Below are positions 36,722-44,396 of a stretch of 64,000 nt of DNA, one piece after another. The first letter of the stretch is position 1, and each line of letters opens with the position of its first letter. The notes under the pieces were generated by a model. That model made no database searches. It was not told the origin of the DNA and saw nothing but the letters and a program-made list of their open reading frames with translations. The translations under genes and the position numbers were made by a program. This DNA comes from Lachnospiraceae bacterium (GTDB taxonomy: Bacteria; Bacillota; Clostridia; Lachnospirales; Lachnospiraceae), in NCBI GenBank assembly GCA_021199655.1, contig JAJQHQ010000052.1, forward strand, positions 58,274 to 122,273, in the 5' to 3' direction.

Positions 36722-39157
36722 ATGAATAAAATACCATTAATGATACCTCCTCTAAAGGATGAATTATTCATTTCCTTTCTGACGAGGCTTTCAAAATATA
36801 ATGAATTCAGCAGCTTTCCAACATTCATGTATGCATTTTTTCATACTGAATCAGACCAAAAAAATAGATACTATAATATTTTACCGGATGCCAATACTGT
36901 GTTTTATGATTTTATGCAAAGCTGCAATTCCACATATCCATGGGATACATTTTATATGGAGCATACATTGTATCCCGGGATTGCACCTTTTTTGACCAGA
37001 ATGCAGCAGACCCATATGGTAAATATTGCTTTCCGGGGAAAGCAGACTTTCCCCCGCATCCTCTCAAAAACAAACAGCACAATCAGCTCGCTGAAAATAT
37101 GCCCGGAATGCGTGAAGGAAGATACATTGGAACATGGGGAATTCTTTTACCATAGGAAACACCACATGCCCGGAGTCTGCGTATGTTATAGGCATCACTG
37201 TCCTTTATACGTTTTTCAGGGATCTATATTTGACATTTTTTGTGACGACAAAAAAAGTGAGGAAACCGACATTATTTCCAGCAGTGGAAAGTATGTTAAA
37301 ATGCAGGTACCGGACATTGACAGTGAATCGCGGTACGCGGTATTTGCCGCCAGATGGCTTGATGCAGGAATTGACACGGATATCAGCGCACTTGCCGATG
37401 CCATTTTCAGGAAACTAAAAGCAGACGGGATTACTGTTGATAAATACCAGAAATTCGCAGATAAACTAAGCAGGAGTCAATTATCCGGTCTTTTTAATAC
37501 AGACATGGTGCATTTTTTAAAGGTAACCCTTATCAGCAGGCTGTATGTTAACCAGCGAACCCTTCTCGCGTTGATGCTTTACCTGTTTAAAAAGCCGGAA
37601 AATATCCTTCCATATTTACGTGACGATACTGATTTAATGATGAGATTTCTCTCTTCATTGGATGGATACGACGTCTATGAGCCGATGCGGGGCACGCTGA
37701 CGTGCATGCAGAAAACCGCAAACGAGGAAGTGTTTTACACAACCCCGGCAGGATTCCTTGCTTCCTGGAAGGAGCCGTCCAGAGATGCTTTAAAAACAGA
37801 TGAGACAAAATTTGAAGAAATATTCGAAGCTGTAAGCAGGGATGAATACACACTGCTCTCCAGATTTGATGGCATGGACAATGCCATCCTGGTACAGCAT
37901 TTATGCGGCAGACAGACAAAAACGAGTGCCAGAGCCTTCATTGAAGAAGGCGTAAGGTGTGCCTGCGAAAATACGGTCACCTTTGAACAGGCTGCAAGGA
38001 AAATAGATGAACACAAGGGATTCCATCTGATCGAATTCAGCGGCACAGAAAAGCCCGTTACCATCCATCATGACAAATGCAGGCATGATTTTCAATGTAA
38101 TTACCGCAAATTCATCTGTTTCCCAACCTGCAGATACTGCGAGTCCATAAAAAAATATGATGATATTACCTTCCGTGAACAGGTAATAAATCTTGTCGGG
38201 GACGAGTATTCCGTTATTGGAGAATATCATGGGGAAAATGATCGGGTACGGATCCGCCATAATGTATGCGGGAACGAACAGGAGTATTATGGAAAGCATT
38301 TCCTGAATGGCCAGCGCTGCAGGATATGCGGCCGTGAGCTTCCATATGAAGAATTCTGTAAAAAAGTTGAGCAAAGTACAAACGGGAGATACCGGATTCT
38401 TGGAAAAAATGGTCCTAATCTGTTTGACATCATAGATACCGTAACGATGAAATCCATGAGCCTGTCGAAGCCGCGGATAATTCAGGAGATCAACAGGCCA
38501 ACTGCGTCCAAAATCATCCCCATTGACGGCCGGAGAAAGAAAATCCTGCCAAGGCAGACTGTTTCCGATGTGATTATGGATACTTTAAGGAAAAAATACA
38601 GAGAGGATGACCTGATTTTTCTTGAGGACCTCCATATAAAAGGAATCGAATATAAAATCCTTAAGGTAAGGCTCCAGGAACTGGCAGAGGACAGCCGGCT
38701 TTTCCATATAGCAGGCGGTATATATTCGCTTTCCAGGCAGGAGGTTTCGCCCGACCGGCTCATACAGGAAAAATACCTGTGTCGGAACGGAAAGCCAATC
38801 GGGGTATATTACAGGGAAAGCATCGCCTATCAGTATGACCTTATAAATCAGGAACCGGATATAATAAGCATTCAGACAAATAAAGAGTCTGGCCTAAAAG
38901 GCAGGCAGGTAAACGCTTTCGGGAAAAAAGTCAGGCTGACCGGCTGCGGATTTGAAATAAACGAAACAACTAAGGAAATAGCAGAAGCGCTGAATATTCT
39001 GTCATGTTCCCTAATGAAAGTCTGCAGCAAAGAGGTTGCAAAAGGCAAGGCAAAACAGTATATCATTGATCATGCTCTTACATACAATCAGTTTTTACCA
39101 TATATTTCCACGCAAAAACCAACGATACAGGGTTGGATAAAAGAAATATACCTATAA
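36722..39157 (+). CDS. tnsD: TnsD/TniQ-like target-site selector
   Basis: 811 residues. I chose the ATG at 36722 behind GGGAGG (four-base spacing); a TTG four codons upstream is possible. The N-terminal TniQ domain opens IPPLKDELFISFLTRLSKYN and has a zinc motif CPECVKED...HHMPGVCVCYRHHCPLYV at about 125-165. The middle and C-terminal parts contain at least two treble-clef-like zinc modules (HHDKCRHDFQCNYRKFICFPTC, then HNVCGNEQEYYGKHFLNGQRC), a design used by proteins that read specific DNA. Such a long TniQ fits the TnsD type, which binds one fixed chromosomal site. Here that is predicted to be the 3' end of nrdD. Confidence 0.87.
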   Translation: MNKIPLMIPPLKDELFISFLTRLSKYNEFSSFPTFMYAFFHTESDQKNRYYNILPDANTVFYDFMQSCNSTYPWDTFYMEHTLYPGIAPFLTRMQQTHMVNIAFRGKQTFPRILSKTNSTISSLKICPECVKEDTLEHGEFFYHRKHHMPGVCVCYRHHCPLYVFQGSIFDIFCDDKKSEETDIISSSGKYVKMQVPDIDSESRYAVFAARWLDAGIDTDISALADAIFRKLKADGITVDKYQKFADKLSRSQLSGLFNTDMVHFLKVTLISRLYVNQRTLLALMLYLFKKPENILPYLRDDTDLMMRFLSSLDGYDVYEPMRGTLTCMQKTANEEVFYTTPAGFLASWKEPSRDALKTDETKFEEIFEAVSRDEYTLLSRFDGMDNAILVQHLCGRQTKTSARAFIEEGVRCACENTVTFEQAARKIDEHKGFHLIEFSGTEKPVTIHHDKCRHDFQCNYRKFICFPTCRYCESIKKYDDITFREQVINLVGDEYSVIGEYHGENDRVRIRHNVCGNEQEYYGKHFLNGQRCRICGRELPYEEFCKKVEQSTNGRYRILGKNGPNLFDIIDTVTMKSMSLSKPRIIQEINRPTASKIIPIDGRRKKILPRQTVSDVIMDTLRKKYREDDLIFLEDLHIKGIEYKILKVRLQELAEDSRLFHIAGGIYSLSRQEVSPDRLIQEKYLCRNGKPIGVYYRESIAYQYDLINQEPDIISIQTNKESGLKGRQVNAFGKKVRLTGCGFEINETTKEIAEALNILSCSLMKVCSKEVAKGKAKQYIIDHALTYNQFLPYISTQKPTIQGWIKEIYL

Positions 39158-39180
39158 AAACCGAAATGAGGTGATGTGTT

Positions 39181-39957
39181 TTGCCAAGAAGGACATCCAC
39201 AAAGCGGAAATTCCAGACAGGCCGCGGGACAGGAAGCGGCTCTAATTACAAGCCCTGGATTAAAGCCAGGGATATTTCCAGCATTGGAACAAAGGGTATC
39301 ATTAAAGACTGGAAAGATGGCCGCCAACGCCACCTTCTTTCCCAGAACGAAGTCTATTTTTATTATATCCTTAGATGGGACGATGCCGTAACTGACATAC
39401 GTGAGCAGTTTCCGCTTAATATCGAAAAGACAAAGCTAATCGCCTCGAAACTCGGAGTTAAACATCCGGGCAATGGATATGAGCCAATGACCACGGATTT
39501 TTTAGTGGATTACATCGACGACAAAGGAATAGTCAGGCAAAAAGCATATTCTGTGAAAAGCAACAGGTCAGTGATCTTTGGCAGCCTGGACAACCCACAA
39601 GTTGCCCGGGCTGTTGAAATACAACGAATAGAAATGAGCTACTGGAAACTAAATAAAATACCATTTAAGATAATCTTTGGCGATGAGCTAAATAAAACGT
39701 TTGTTTCCAATATTGCTACAGTCACTTCATTTTATGATATTAAGACAGTGAACACACCACAAAGTTTTTTGCTGTGGCTGCTGGCACACAAATATATTAA
39801 AGTAGATATGGAGTCAGCATCGCTGGATTATCCTGCCCTTACGGAAGAATATCTTTCTTCCCCGGAGAAGATTGCCAGGCAACTAAGTGCTATTCCCCAG
39901 GACGAAGCTTACCTGATAAAAATGAACATGAATAAACTCACAGGAGATAGCTTTTAA
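39181..39957 (+). CDS. tnsA: TnsA-like endonuclease
   Basis: 258 residues. It is a type II restriction-like nuclease that cuts the 5' ends of the transposon so that transposition is cut-and-paste. Catalytic residues are visible in order: Glu in LLSQNEVYFYYILRWDDAV, Asp in MTTDFLVDYIDD and Lys in KAYSVKSN. The C-terminal TnsA domain (about 165-258) follows. The start is a TTG behind a very strong GAGGTGAT site, with no ATG nearby. In Tn7 tnsA comes first; here it is last in the operon, 23 bases after tniQ and next to the right end. Confidence 0.9.
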   Translation: MPRRTSTKRKFQTGRGTGSGSNYKPWIKARDISSIGTKGIIKDWKDGRQRHLLSQNEVYFYYILRWDDAVTDIREQFPLNIEKTKLIASKLGVKHPGNGYEPMTTDFLVDYIDDKGIVRQKAYSVKSNRSVIFGSLDNPQVARAVEIQRIEMSYWKLNKIPFKIIFGDELNKTFVSNIATVTSFYDIKTVNTPQSFLLWLLAHKYIKVDMESASLDYPALTEEYLSSPEKIARQLSAIPQDEAYLIKMNMNKLTGDSF

Positions 39958-40106
39958 ATATTTATAAAAACGTTTTTTCGTTAAAAGTAAAAATGATTTG
40001 TCATTTTTTATATTATTTGCTATACTTACCAGAAACGCCGACTTTTGTTTTGAAATGCTCCGGTACATTATCAGATAGTGGCTAAATTAGAGTCGACTTA
40101 TTAAAT

Positions 40107-40235
40107 ATACCGACTGTTGCGATGTATTTTTTAATTAAGAATTTAAGCTATTATGAAAATTAATACCGACTATTGCAATGTAATTTTATGATGATTTAAA
40201 GGCCAATTTACTGATTGTTGCAATGTAATTTATCA
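40107..40235. repeat. Right end of Tn7-like element with TnsB-type binding sites
   Basis: Three repeats, inverted relative to the left end: 40107-40126 (ATACCGACTGTTGCGATGTA), 40163-40182 and 40208-40227 (more diverged). The terminus is ...ATTTATCA at 40235. The rest of the gap after tnsA (39958-40106) is AT-rich with no gene and one weak repeat-like segment near 40038. Confidence 0.87.
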
Positions 40236-40280
40236 ATTCCTGAAGGTACTGAACAGTTACTCTCAGACAAAACAAGCCGA

Positions 40281-40314
40281 AAAACGGGCAGGGGAGTTTT
40301 CTCTCCCCTGCCCG
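40281..40314 (-). terminator. Terminator of the small membrane-protein gene
   Basis: A perfect 12-bp GC-rich stem (40285-40296 with 40303-40314) with a 6-base loop. Read on the minus strand it is followed by TTTT, 28 bases after the stop codon. Confidence 0.85.
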
Positions 40315-40342
40315 CAGCACAAGGTGCAGCACCAATGCTTTT

Positions 40343-40552
40343 TTATAAATGGCAAACCACAAATGCGCCGATGATGATCACCACGAGAAGCAGTATCACT
40401 CCAAAGGCAATCCGCCCGATGGTCTGCTGTTTTTTCGTGGTTTTTTCATTTTGTGACCGTTTCCGCTCATGTTCCATGGCATTCACTTCCATGGCCATAT
40501 TTTGCATCATATTATCTCTGCGGCCCGCGCCGGAACCCATACCCAATCCCAT
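40343..40552 (-). CDS. Small single-pass membrane protein, copy 1
   Basis: 69 residues. An N-terminal Gly/Met/Asn-rich polar part is followed by a charged segment (AMEHERKRSQNEKTTKKQQ) and a C-terminal membrane helix (IAFGVILLLVVIIIGAFVVC). A close paralog of the same length is at 42279-42488; both keep the EHERKRSQ-EK-TKKQ and IIIGAFV-CHL segments. The start has AAGGAG eight bases upstream, a promoter at 40608-40635 and a terminator, so it is a real gene. It stands between the transposon and nrdG. I know no function. Confidence 0.72.
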   Translation of the reverse strand: MGLGMGSGAGRRDNMMQNMAMEVNAMEHERKRSQNEKTTKKQQTIGRIAFGVILLLVVIIIGAFVVCHL

Positions 40553-40607
40553 ACATTTTCTCCTTTCTCAATGACTGCATTATCACGTTTTTCTTCTTAT
40601 AATTTAT

Positions 40608-40635
40608 ATAATAACAAAAAACGCAGTCTTGTCAA
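40608..40635 (-). promoter_or_regulatory. Promoter of the small membrane-protein gene
   Basis: On the minus strand TTGACA (40630-40635) and TATTAT (40608-40613) are 16 bp apart, divergent from the nrdG promoter. Confidence 0.6.
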
Positions 40636-40649
40636 CAACAAAAAGATTC

Positions 40650-40678
40650 TTGACAGTACCAGATGGAATTATTATGAT
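40650..40678 (+). promoter_or_regulatory. Promoter of nrdG
   Basis: TTGACA (40650-40655) and TATGAT (40673-40678) are 17 bp apart. nrdG thus has its own promoter and does not depend on nrdD, which lies beyond the transposon. Confidence 0.75.
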
Positions 40679-40730
40679 AGCCGTATATGCACAGCGGTTT
40701 TGACCGTATACGATTGTTGGGGGCATCACC

Positions 40731-41219
40731 ATGAACTATGGAAATATCAAAAAAAATGACATCGCTGACGGTCCGGGCGTCCGGGTCTCCCTTTTCGTGT
40801 CGGGATGCCGTCACCATTGCAAAGGCTGCTTCAATGCTGAGACCTGGGATTTTGGATTTGGACAGCCGTTTACCGACGAAACTGTCGATGAAATTCTGAA
40901 AGCCCTGAAACCCGATTACATTCAGGGCTTTACCGCGCTGGGCGGCGAGCCGTTTGAGCCGGAAAATCAGCCGACGGTCACGGCTCTCATGAAAAAAATC
41001 CGGGAGCACTATCCTGATAAGGATATCTGGTGCTACACCGGATATTTGTTTGACGTCGACCTGATCCCCGGCGGCCGCGTGTTCACGGATGTGACGCAGG
41101 AAATGCTTTCTTATATTGATGTGCTCGTCGACGGCGAGTTCATCGAAGCGGAAAAGGACATCTCGCTGCAGTTCCGCGGCAGCCGGAACCAGAGGATTAT
41201 TCATCTGCATCAGCAATAA
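40731..41219 (+). CDS. nrdG: Anaerobic ribonucleoside-triphosphate reductase activating protein
   Basis: 162 residues, the normal length for the short NrdG type. The radical-SAM cluster motif is C26-x3-C30-x2-C33 in SGCRHHCKGC, preceded by DGPGVRVSLFVSG, and the SAM-binding GGEPFEP follows. It generates the glycyl radical on NrdD. By type (short NrdG with formate-type NrdD) it is the partner of the nrdD at 23049-25238, now separated from it by the Tn7-like element and one small gene. GGGGG lies eight bases before the ATG. A short GC hairpin followed by TTTT (41221-41237) may terminate it. Confidence 0.95.
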   Translation: MNYGNIKKNDIADGPGVRVSLFVSGCRHHCKGCFNAETWDFGFGQPFTDETVDEILKALKPDYIQGFTALGGEPFEPENQPTVTALMKKIREHYPDKDIWCYTGYLFDVDLIPGGRVFTDVTQEMLSYIDVLVDGEFIEAEKDISLQFRGSRNQRIIHLHQQ

Positions 41220-41289
41220 CGCCGCCTTGCGGCTTTTACTGATGGCTTTGGCGGCTTTTACCGACGGCCTTTATCGGCGCCTGACGCTT

Positions 41290-41949
41290 TTATTTCACTG
41301 CGCTCTCCTTCACCGTCTGCAGTGCTTTCGCAACCGGCGGAAGTGAGATAATGATGACTGTGATCACACCCTCCAGCAGGATGTAGGAGTAATTATAGAT
41401 GATCGGGTACAGTGCCGAAAGCGCCTGCGGGAAGTTTTCCGGCATGTAGTCCATCCAGTACAGATAGCCGCCAAGTGAATGGAACGCGCCGCGCACGAGA
41501 ATGCCGAGTATGTAGCCTTTGACCAGTCCGTTTTTGGATTTCCAGAATACGCCGGCCAGACCGAGTCCCGCAAAGGCAAGCACGTAGTCGCAGCACACCT
41601 GGAAAAAGCTCAGCACGTACGGTTCCTGCAGGAACTGAAGAATTCCGTAAGCCAGACCAGTCAGGATGCCGACTTTTACGCCGTACCAGTTGCCGATCAG
41701 GCAGATGAACAGCATACTGAACAGGGTCACGGAGCCGCCGTAGGGCAGATGAAACAGCTTAATGTACGAGGTGACGAACGCGAGCGCCATCGCCATCGCG
41801 CAATACACCAACTGCTTTGTGGACATTTTTTTGCCGGAACCGGCTTTGCTGTGAAAGAATGACGCTACCAGCACCAGCACGATCGCGGCAATGGCGCAAA
41901 GGGCGTATCCGAGGGTGGTCAGGCCACCGTCTGCAGTTACAATAGACAT
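41290..41949 (-). CDS. thiT: Thiamine ECF transporter substrate-binding subunit ThiT
   Basis: It is the membrane S-component that captures thiamine and docks on the shared ECF energising module. I chose the ATG at 41949 (MSIVTADGG) because AAGGAGG precedes it; the frame stays open upstream into the riboswitch leader. It has 219 residues and about six hydrophobic helices. Segments PYGGSVTLFSMLFICLIGNWYG, GLAYGILQFLQEPYV and CDYVLAFAGLGLAGVF match the thiamine-binding parts of ThiT. A TPP riboswitch lies upstream on the same strand, which supports the substrate call. The N-terminal helix is an extension relative to the Lactococcus protein (about 182 residues). Confidence 0.92.
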   Translation of the reverse strand: MSIVTADGGLTTLGYALCAIAAIVLVLVASFFHSKAGSGKKMSTKQLVYCAMAMALAFVTSYIKLFHLPYGGSVTLFSMLFICLIGNWYGVKVGILTGLAYGILQFLQEPYVLSFFQVCCDYVLAFAGLGLAGVFWKSKNGLVKGYILGILVRGAFHSLGGYLYWMDYMPENFPQALSALYPIIYNYSYILLEGVITVIIISLPPVAKALQTVKESAVK

Positions 41950-41955
41950 AAAAAA

Positions 41956-41980
41956 TCCTCCTTTTTCTGCGCAAGGAGGA
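41956..41980 (-). promoter_or_regulatory. Hairpin covering the thiT ribosome-binding site
   Basis: A perfect 8-bp stem pairs the Shine-Dalgarno AAGGAGGA (41956-41963) with TCCTCCTT (41973-41980) across a 9-base loop. On the minus strand it is followed by TTTTTT just before the ATG. It could block translation or act as a terminator when the TPP riboswitch is bound. Confidence 0.7.
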
Positions 41981-42074
41981 ATCACATCGAGCGTCCCTGT
42001 CTGAACGATTCCGTACAACTTTGCGAATCAAACTCTTTCGTCCCTTCGAATGCCGTATTTTTCTCGTCCGTAAC

Positions 42075-42172
42075 AGGTATATGTGCTTCCTTACGCCGGT
42101 ATTACCCGGGTCAAGTGTTAAGGGTCAGAGTCCGTACGGACTCAGTCTCAGCGATGTGCTCCCCTAGCGGAT
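42075..42172 (-). promoter_or_regulatory. TPP riboswitch (THI element)
   Basis: Read on the minus strand, the conserved parts occur in order: AGGGGAGC, then CTGAGA, a GAGTCCGTACGGACTC stem (the variable P3-type hairpin), GACCCTTAACACTTGACC, GGGTAATACCGGCGTAAGG and AAGCA. This is the thiamine-pyrophosphate aptamer. It lies about 125 bases before thiT and represses it when thiamine is plentiful. An extra GATG/CATC-type hairpin (about 42191-42210) lies upstream of the aptamer. Confidence 0.95.
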
Positions 42173-42278
42173 GTTATTGTTGCATCGGCAGTAAAACCGA
42201 TGAACTGTGTTTACTATATCGCATACAGCAGGTAATGTCAAACAGTATCTGTACAGTCTTTTCTTGTTGTATCAATTT

Positions 42279-42488
42279 TTATAAATGGCAGATCACAAAT
42301 GCGCCGATGATAATCACCACCATAAGTAGTATCACCCCAAAGGCAACCCGTCCAAAAAGCAGTTGTTTCTTAGTGAGTTTCTCATCCTGTGACCGTTTCC
42401 GCTCATGTTCCATGGCATTCGCTTCCATTGCCATGTTGTTCATAATATTGTCCCCGCCGCCTGACTGGGAGCCCATACTCAGTCCCAT
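42279..42488 (-). CDS. Small single-pass membrane protein, copy 2
   Basis: 69 residues, paralog of 40343-40552 (same length and layout). The start is the ATG at 42488, with AAGGAG eight bases upstream as in copy 1; the frame is open 17 codons further but without a ribosome site. The C-terminal helix is VAFGVILLMVVIIIGAFVIC. The two copies flank nrdG and thiT, which suggests a local duplication. The function is unknown. Confidence 0.7.
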   Translation of the reverse strand: MGLSMGSQSGGGDNIMNNMAMEANAMEHERKRSQDEKLTKKQLLFGRVAFGVILLMVVIIIGAFVICHL

Positions 42489-42629
42489 ACATTTTCTCCT
42501 TCCCCAAAGGTGTAGTATCTCATAGTTTCGCTTATCCAAAGTATAGCCCCCCTGAATAAATTGTCAATAGCGGTTCCCGAAATATACCGGTTCTGCACCT
42601 GCAGCTTCATATACCAGAGGCTTTTCCGA

Positions 42630-43007
42630 TCATCCCGCCAGCATCCCGCCCAGCGTTCCGCCGAGCGCACACAGCACCAGTGAAAGAAACGTTCTTGTCA
42701 GCTGCGGCTGCAGCGCTTCCTCTCCCATTCCGGATATCGCCAGAAGAAGCAGGAAATACAGCACGCCTGTCAGCAGCCCCCACAGGAATTTGTGTCTGTC
42801 CGCCTTTTTCCCACCATATAAGCCTCCCGCAAAGCAGGAAAGCACATAGATCACCAGGATACCGATCTCTGTCTGTCCCGCAGTCAGCTGCAGTTTCAGA
42901 AGTAAAAACGCAAATCCCAGCAACAGAATCACGGTTGCCAGAAAAGAAACCGTCAGCGCTCCAACAACCCTCCCGATAGTTTTCCCACGCCCGCGCATCG
43001 TCTCCAT
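42630..43007 (-). CDS. TIGR04086-like four-helix membrane protein
   Basis: 125 residues with four hydrophobic helices separated by short loops, including the conserved VIYVLSCFAGGLYGGKKADRHKFLWGL and the Gly-rich ending LCALGGTLGGMLAG. This layout matches the clostridial family TIGR04086, of unknown function. I chose the ATG at 43007, with GGGGGAA seven bases upstream; a start 17 codons earlier would overlap the preceding gene by 26 bases. It lies directly downstream of the 387-residue hypothetical gene and is probably co-transcribed. Confidence 0.7.
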   Translation of the reverse strand: METMRGRGKTIGRVVGALTVSFLATVILLLGFAFLLLKLQLTAGQTEIGILVIYVLSCFAGGLYGGKKADRHKFLWGLLTGVLYFLLLLAISGMGEEALQPQLTRTFLSLVLCALGGTLGGMLAG

Positions 43008-43032
43008 TTTGATTTCCCCCATATGCCTGTTT

Positions 43033-44196
43033 TCATATAATTCTCGCAGCGGATACAAACTCCTGCTCCGGCTCTCTTAAGATCCGATACCAGTAGCCAA
43101 ACCTCCGGCCGGAACCGCTCGCGGCCGACTGCTTGAAGTGATCATAGCCAAAGGTCTGCGCCATGTATTCCTCCTGCTGATTGCGCATCCCCGGCACACC
43201 GAGTATGTAACCGCCGTCCTTCGTCCTGCCAAGCAGAAGATGGCGGTACAGATAATAGCCGTGCTGCAGGAAATTACTCCTGCCCACCTTCCAGTTTTCC
43301 TGCTGGAGCGGCAGGATATCGCACAGCTTGATCTGCACACAGTCGGTAAATTCCCCATCCTGAAACGGGCGGAATCTCTGACGGCTTTGAAGGAGATTTT
43401 CGGCAGGATTCTGTTGATGTTCATTTTTCTTTGAGCGGGACAAAAACATTTCGGCCGGCATCTGCGGCGGCAGTTCCGGCACATTCGGTTCTGACACCAT
43501 GGGACTTTCCTGCTGCGGCAGTTCCGTAATCTGCGGCGCAGGCATTTCAGCTGCCCCCGGCGTCGCTAGCTCCGGCTGTGATGGCTGTATCGGTATCTCC
43601 GGTTGCGACGGCTCCGCCGGACGTGGCGGCTGCTCCGGTATCTCCGGTTGCGACGGCTCCGCCGGACGTGACGGCTGCTCCGGTTTTTCTGACAGCTGCG
43701 GCACATGTTCTTCTCGCGGCACTGACCCAGGCTGCAGTTTTTCTTCTCGAGGCACCAGCTCCGGCTGCGGTTCCTCTTCTTCCCGAGTTACCGTTTCATA
43801 CTGCGGCATCTCAAGGACAAAGCGTTCCGGATCCATGACTTCGTCATCCCAGACGGTAAAAAAGCTTCTGCCCTCACCGCTTTCTATCCGTATGCCATTC
43901 ATCTCTCCAAAATAATATTTTCCCAGACCGACCGGCGTATCGGCACGCCAGGCCCATTCTTCCGGCACGGTCCCGCCAGAAGTCATTGTTCCCAGCAAAA
44001 AGCCGTGCAGATATTCATTTTCACGGACAAAACCATAGACCTGCAGAGGCGGTTCCGGCGCATCCGGTATGGTCAGCCGAAACAGGATCCGCCACATTCC
44101 GTCCCGCAGCTCTACCTTGGCAAAGCCTGCGTTCTGCTGCTTTTTCCCACCTGCATATTCATAAAAATAGGCTACAAATCTCCTGTATTCGGACAT
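43033..44196 (-). CDS. Hypothetical protein with Pro/Glu-rich tandem-repeat linker
   Basis: 387 residues from the ATG at 44196 (GGGGG upstream). An N-terminal domain (about 1-135) is rich in aromatic residues and begins MSEYRRFVAYFYEYAGGKKQ, with TPVGLGKYYFGEMNGIRI. A disordered Pro/Gln/Glu linker (about 140-270) contains two copies of a 15-residue unit around RPAEPSQPEIP. A C-terminal domain (about 285-387) has YYLYRHLLLGRTKDGGYILG and FGYDHFKQS. No signal peptide or membrane helix. I recall similar two-domain proteins only from Lachnospiraceae and cannot assign a function. Confidence 0.65.
   Translation of the reverse strand: MSEYRRFVAYFYEYAGGKKQQNAGFAKVELRDGMWRILFRLTIPDAPEPPLQVYGFVRENEYLHGFLLGTMTSGGTVPEEWAWRADTPVGLGKYYFGEMNGIRIESGEGRSFFTVWDDEVMDPERFVLEMPQYETVTREEEEPQPELVPREEKLQPGSVPREEHVPQLSEKPEQPSRPAEPSQPEIPEQPPRPAEPSQPEIPIQPSQPELATPGAAEMPAPQITELPQQESPMVSEPNVPELPPQMPAEMFLSRSKKNEHQQNPAENLLQSRQRFRPFQDGEFTDCVQIKLCDILPLQQENWKVGRSNFLQHGYYLYRHLLLGRTKDGGYILGVPGMRNQQEEYMAQTFGYDHFKQSAASGSGRRFGYWYRILREPEQEFVSAARII
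43591..43680. repeat. Tandem 45-bp repeat in the Pro-rich linker
   Basis: Two head-to-tail 45-bp copies (43591-43635 and 43636-43680) differ by one visible base. They keep the frame and add one 15-residue unit each. A partial third unit flanks them. Confidence 0.85.
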
Positions 44197-44396
44197 AAAA
44201 ATACCCCCGCATAGATTCCCTGTCATTTCTCGCAGCACAGCTGCTCGCCAAGCCTTGTGATTTTCTGCTGCAAGCAGCGAAAATCCCTTCAGCTCACGTT
44301 AACAAATATATGCGGGGATGATTCTGTTTATGTATCTGTTACCAATCTTCTTTTACCACTTTTTTCCTCTATCCGCAAAGATTCTCTGATCTGCCG

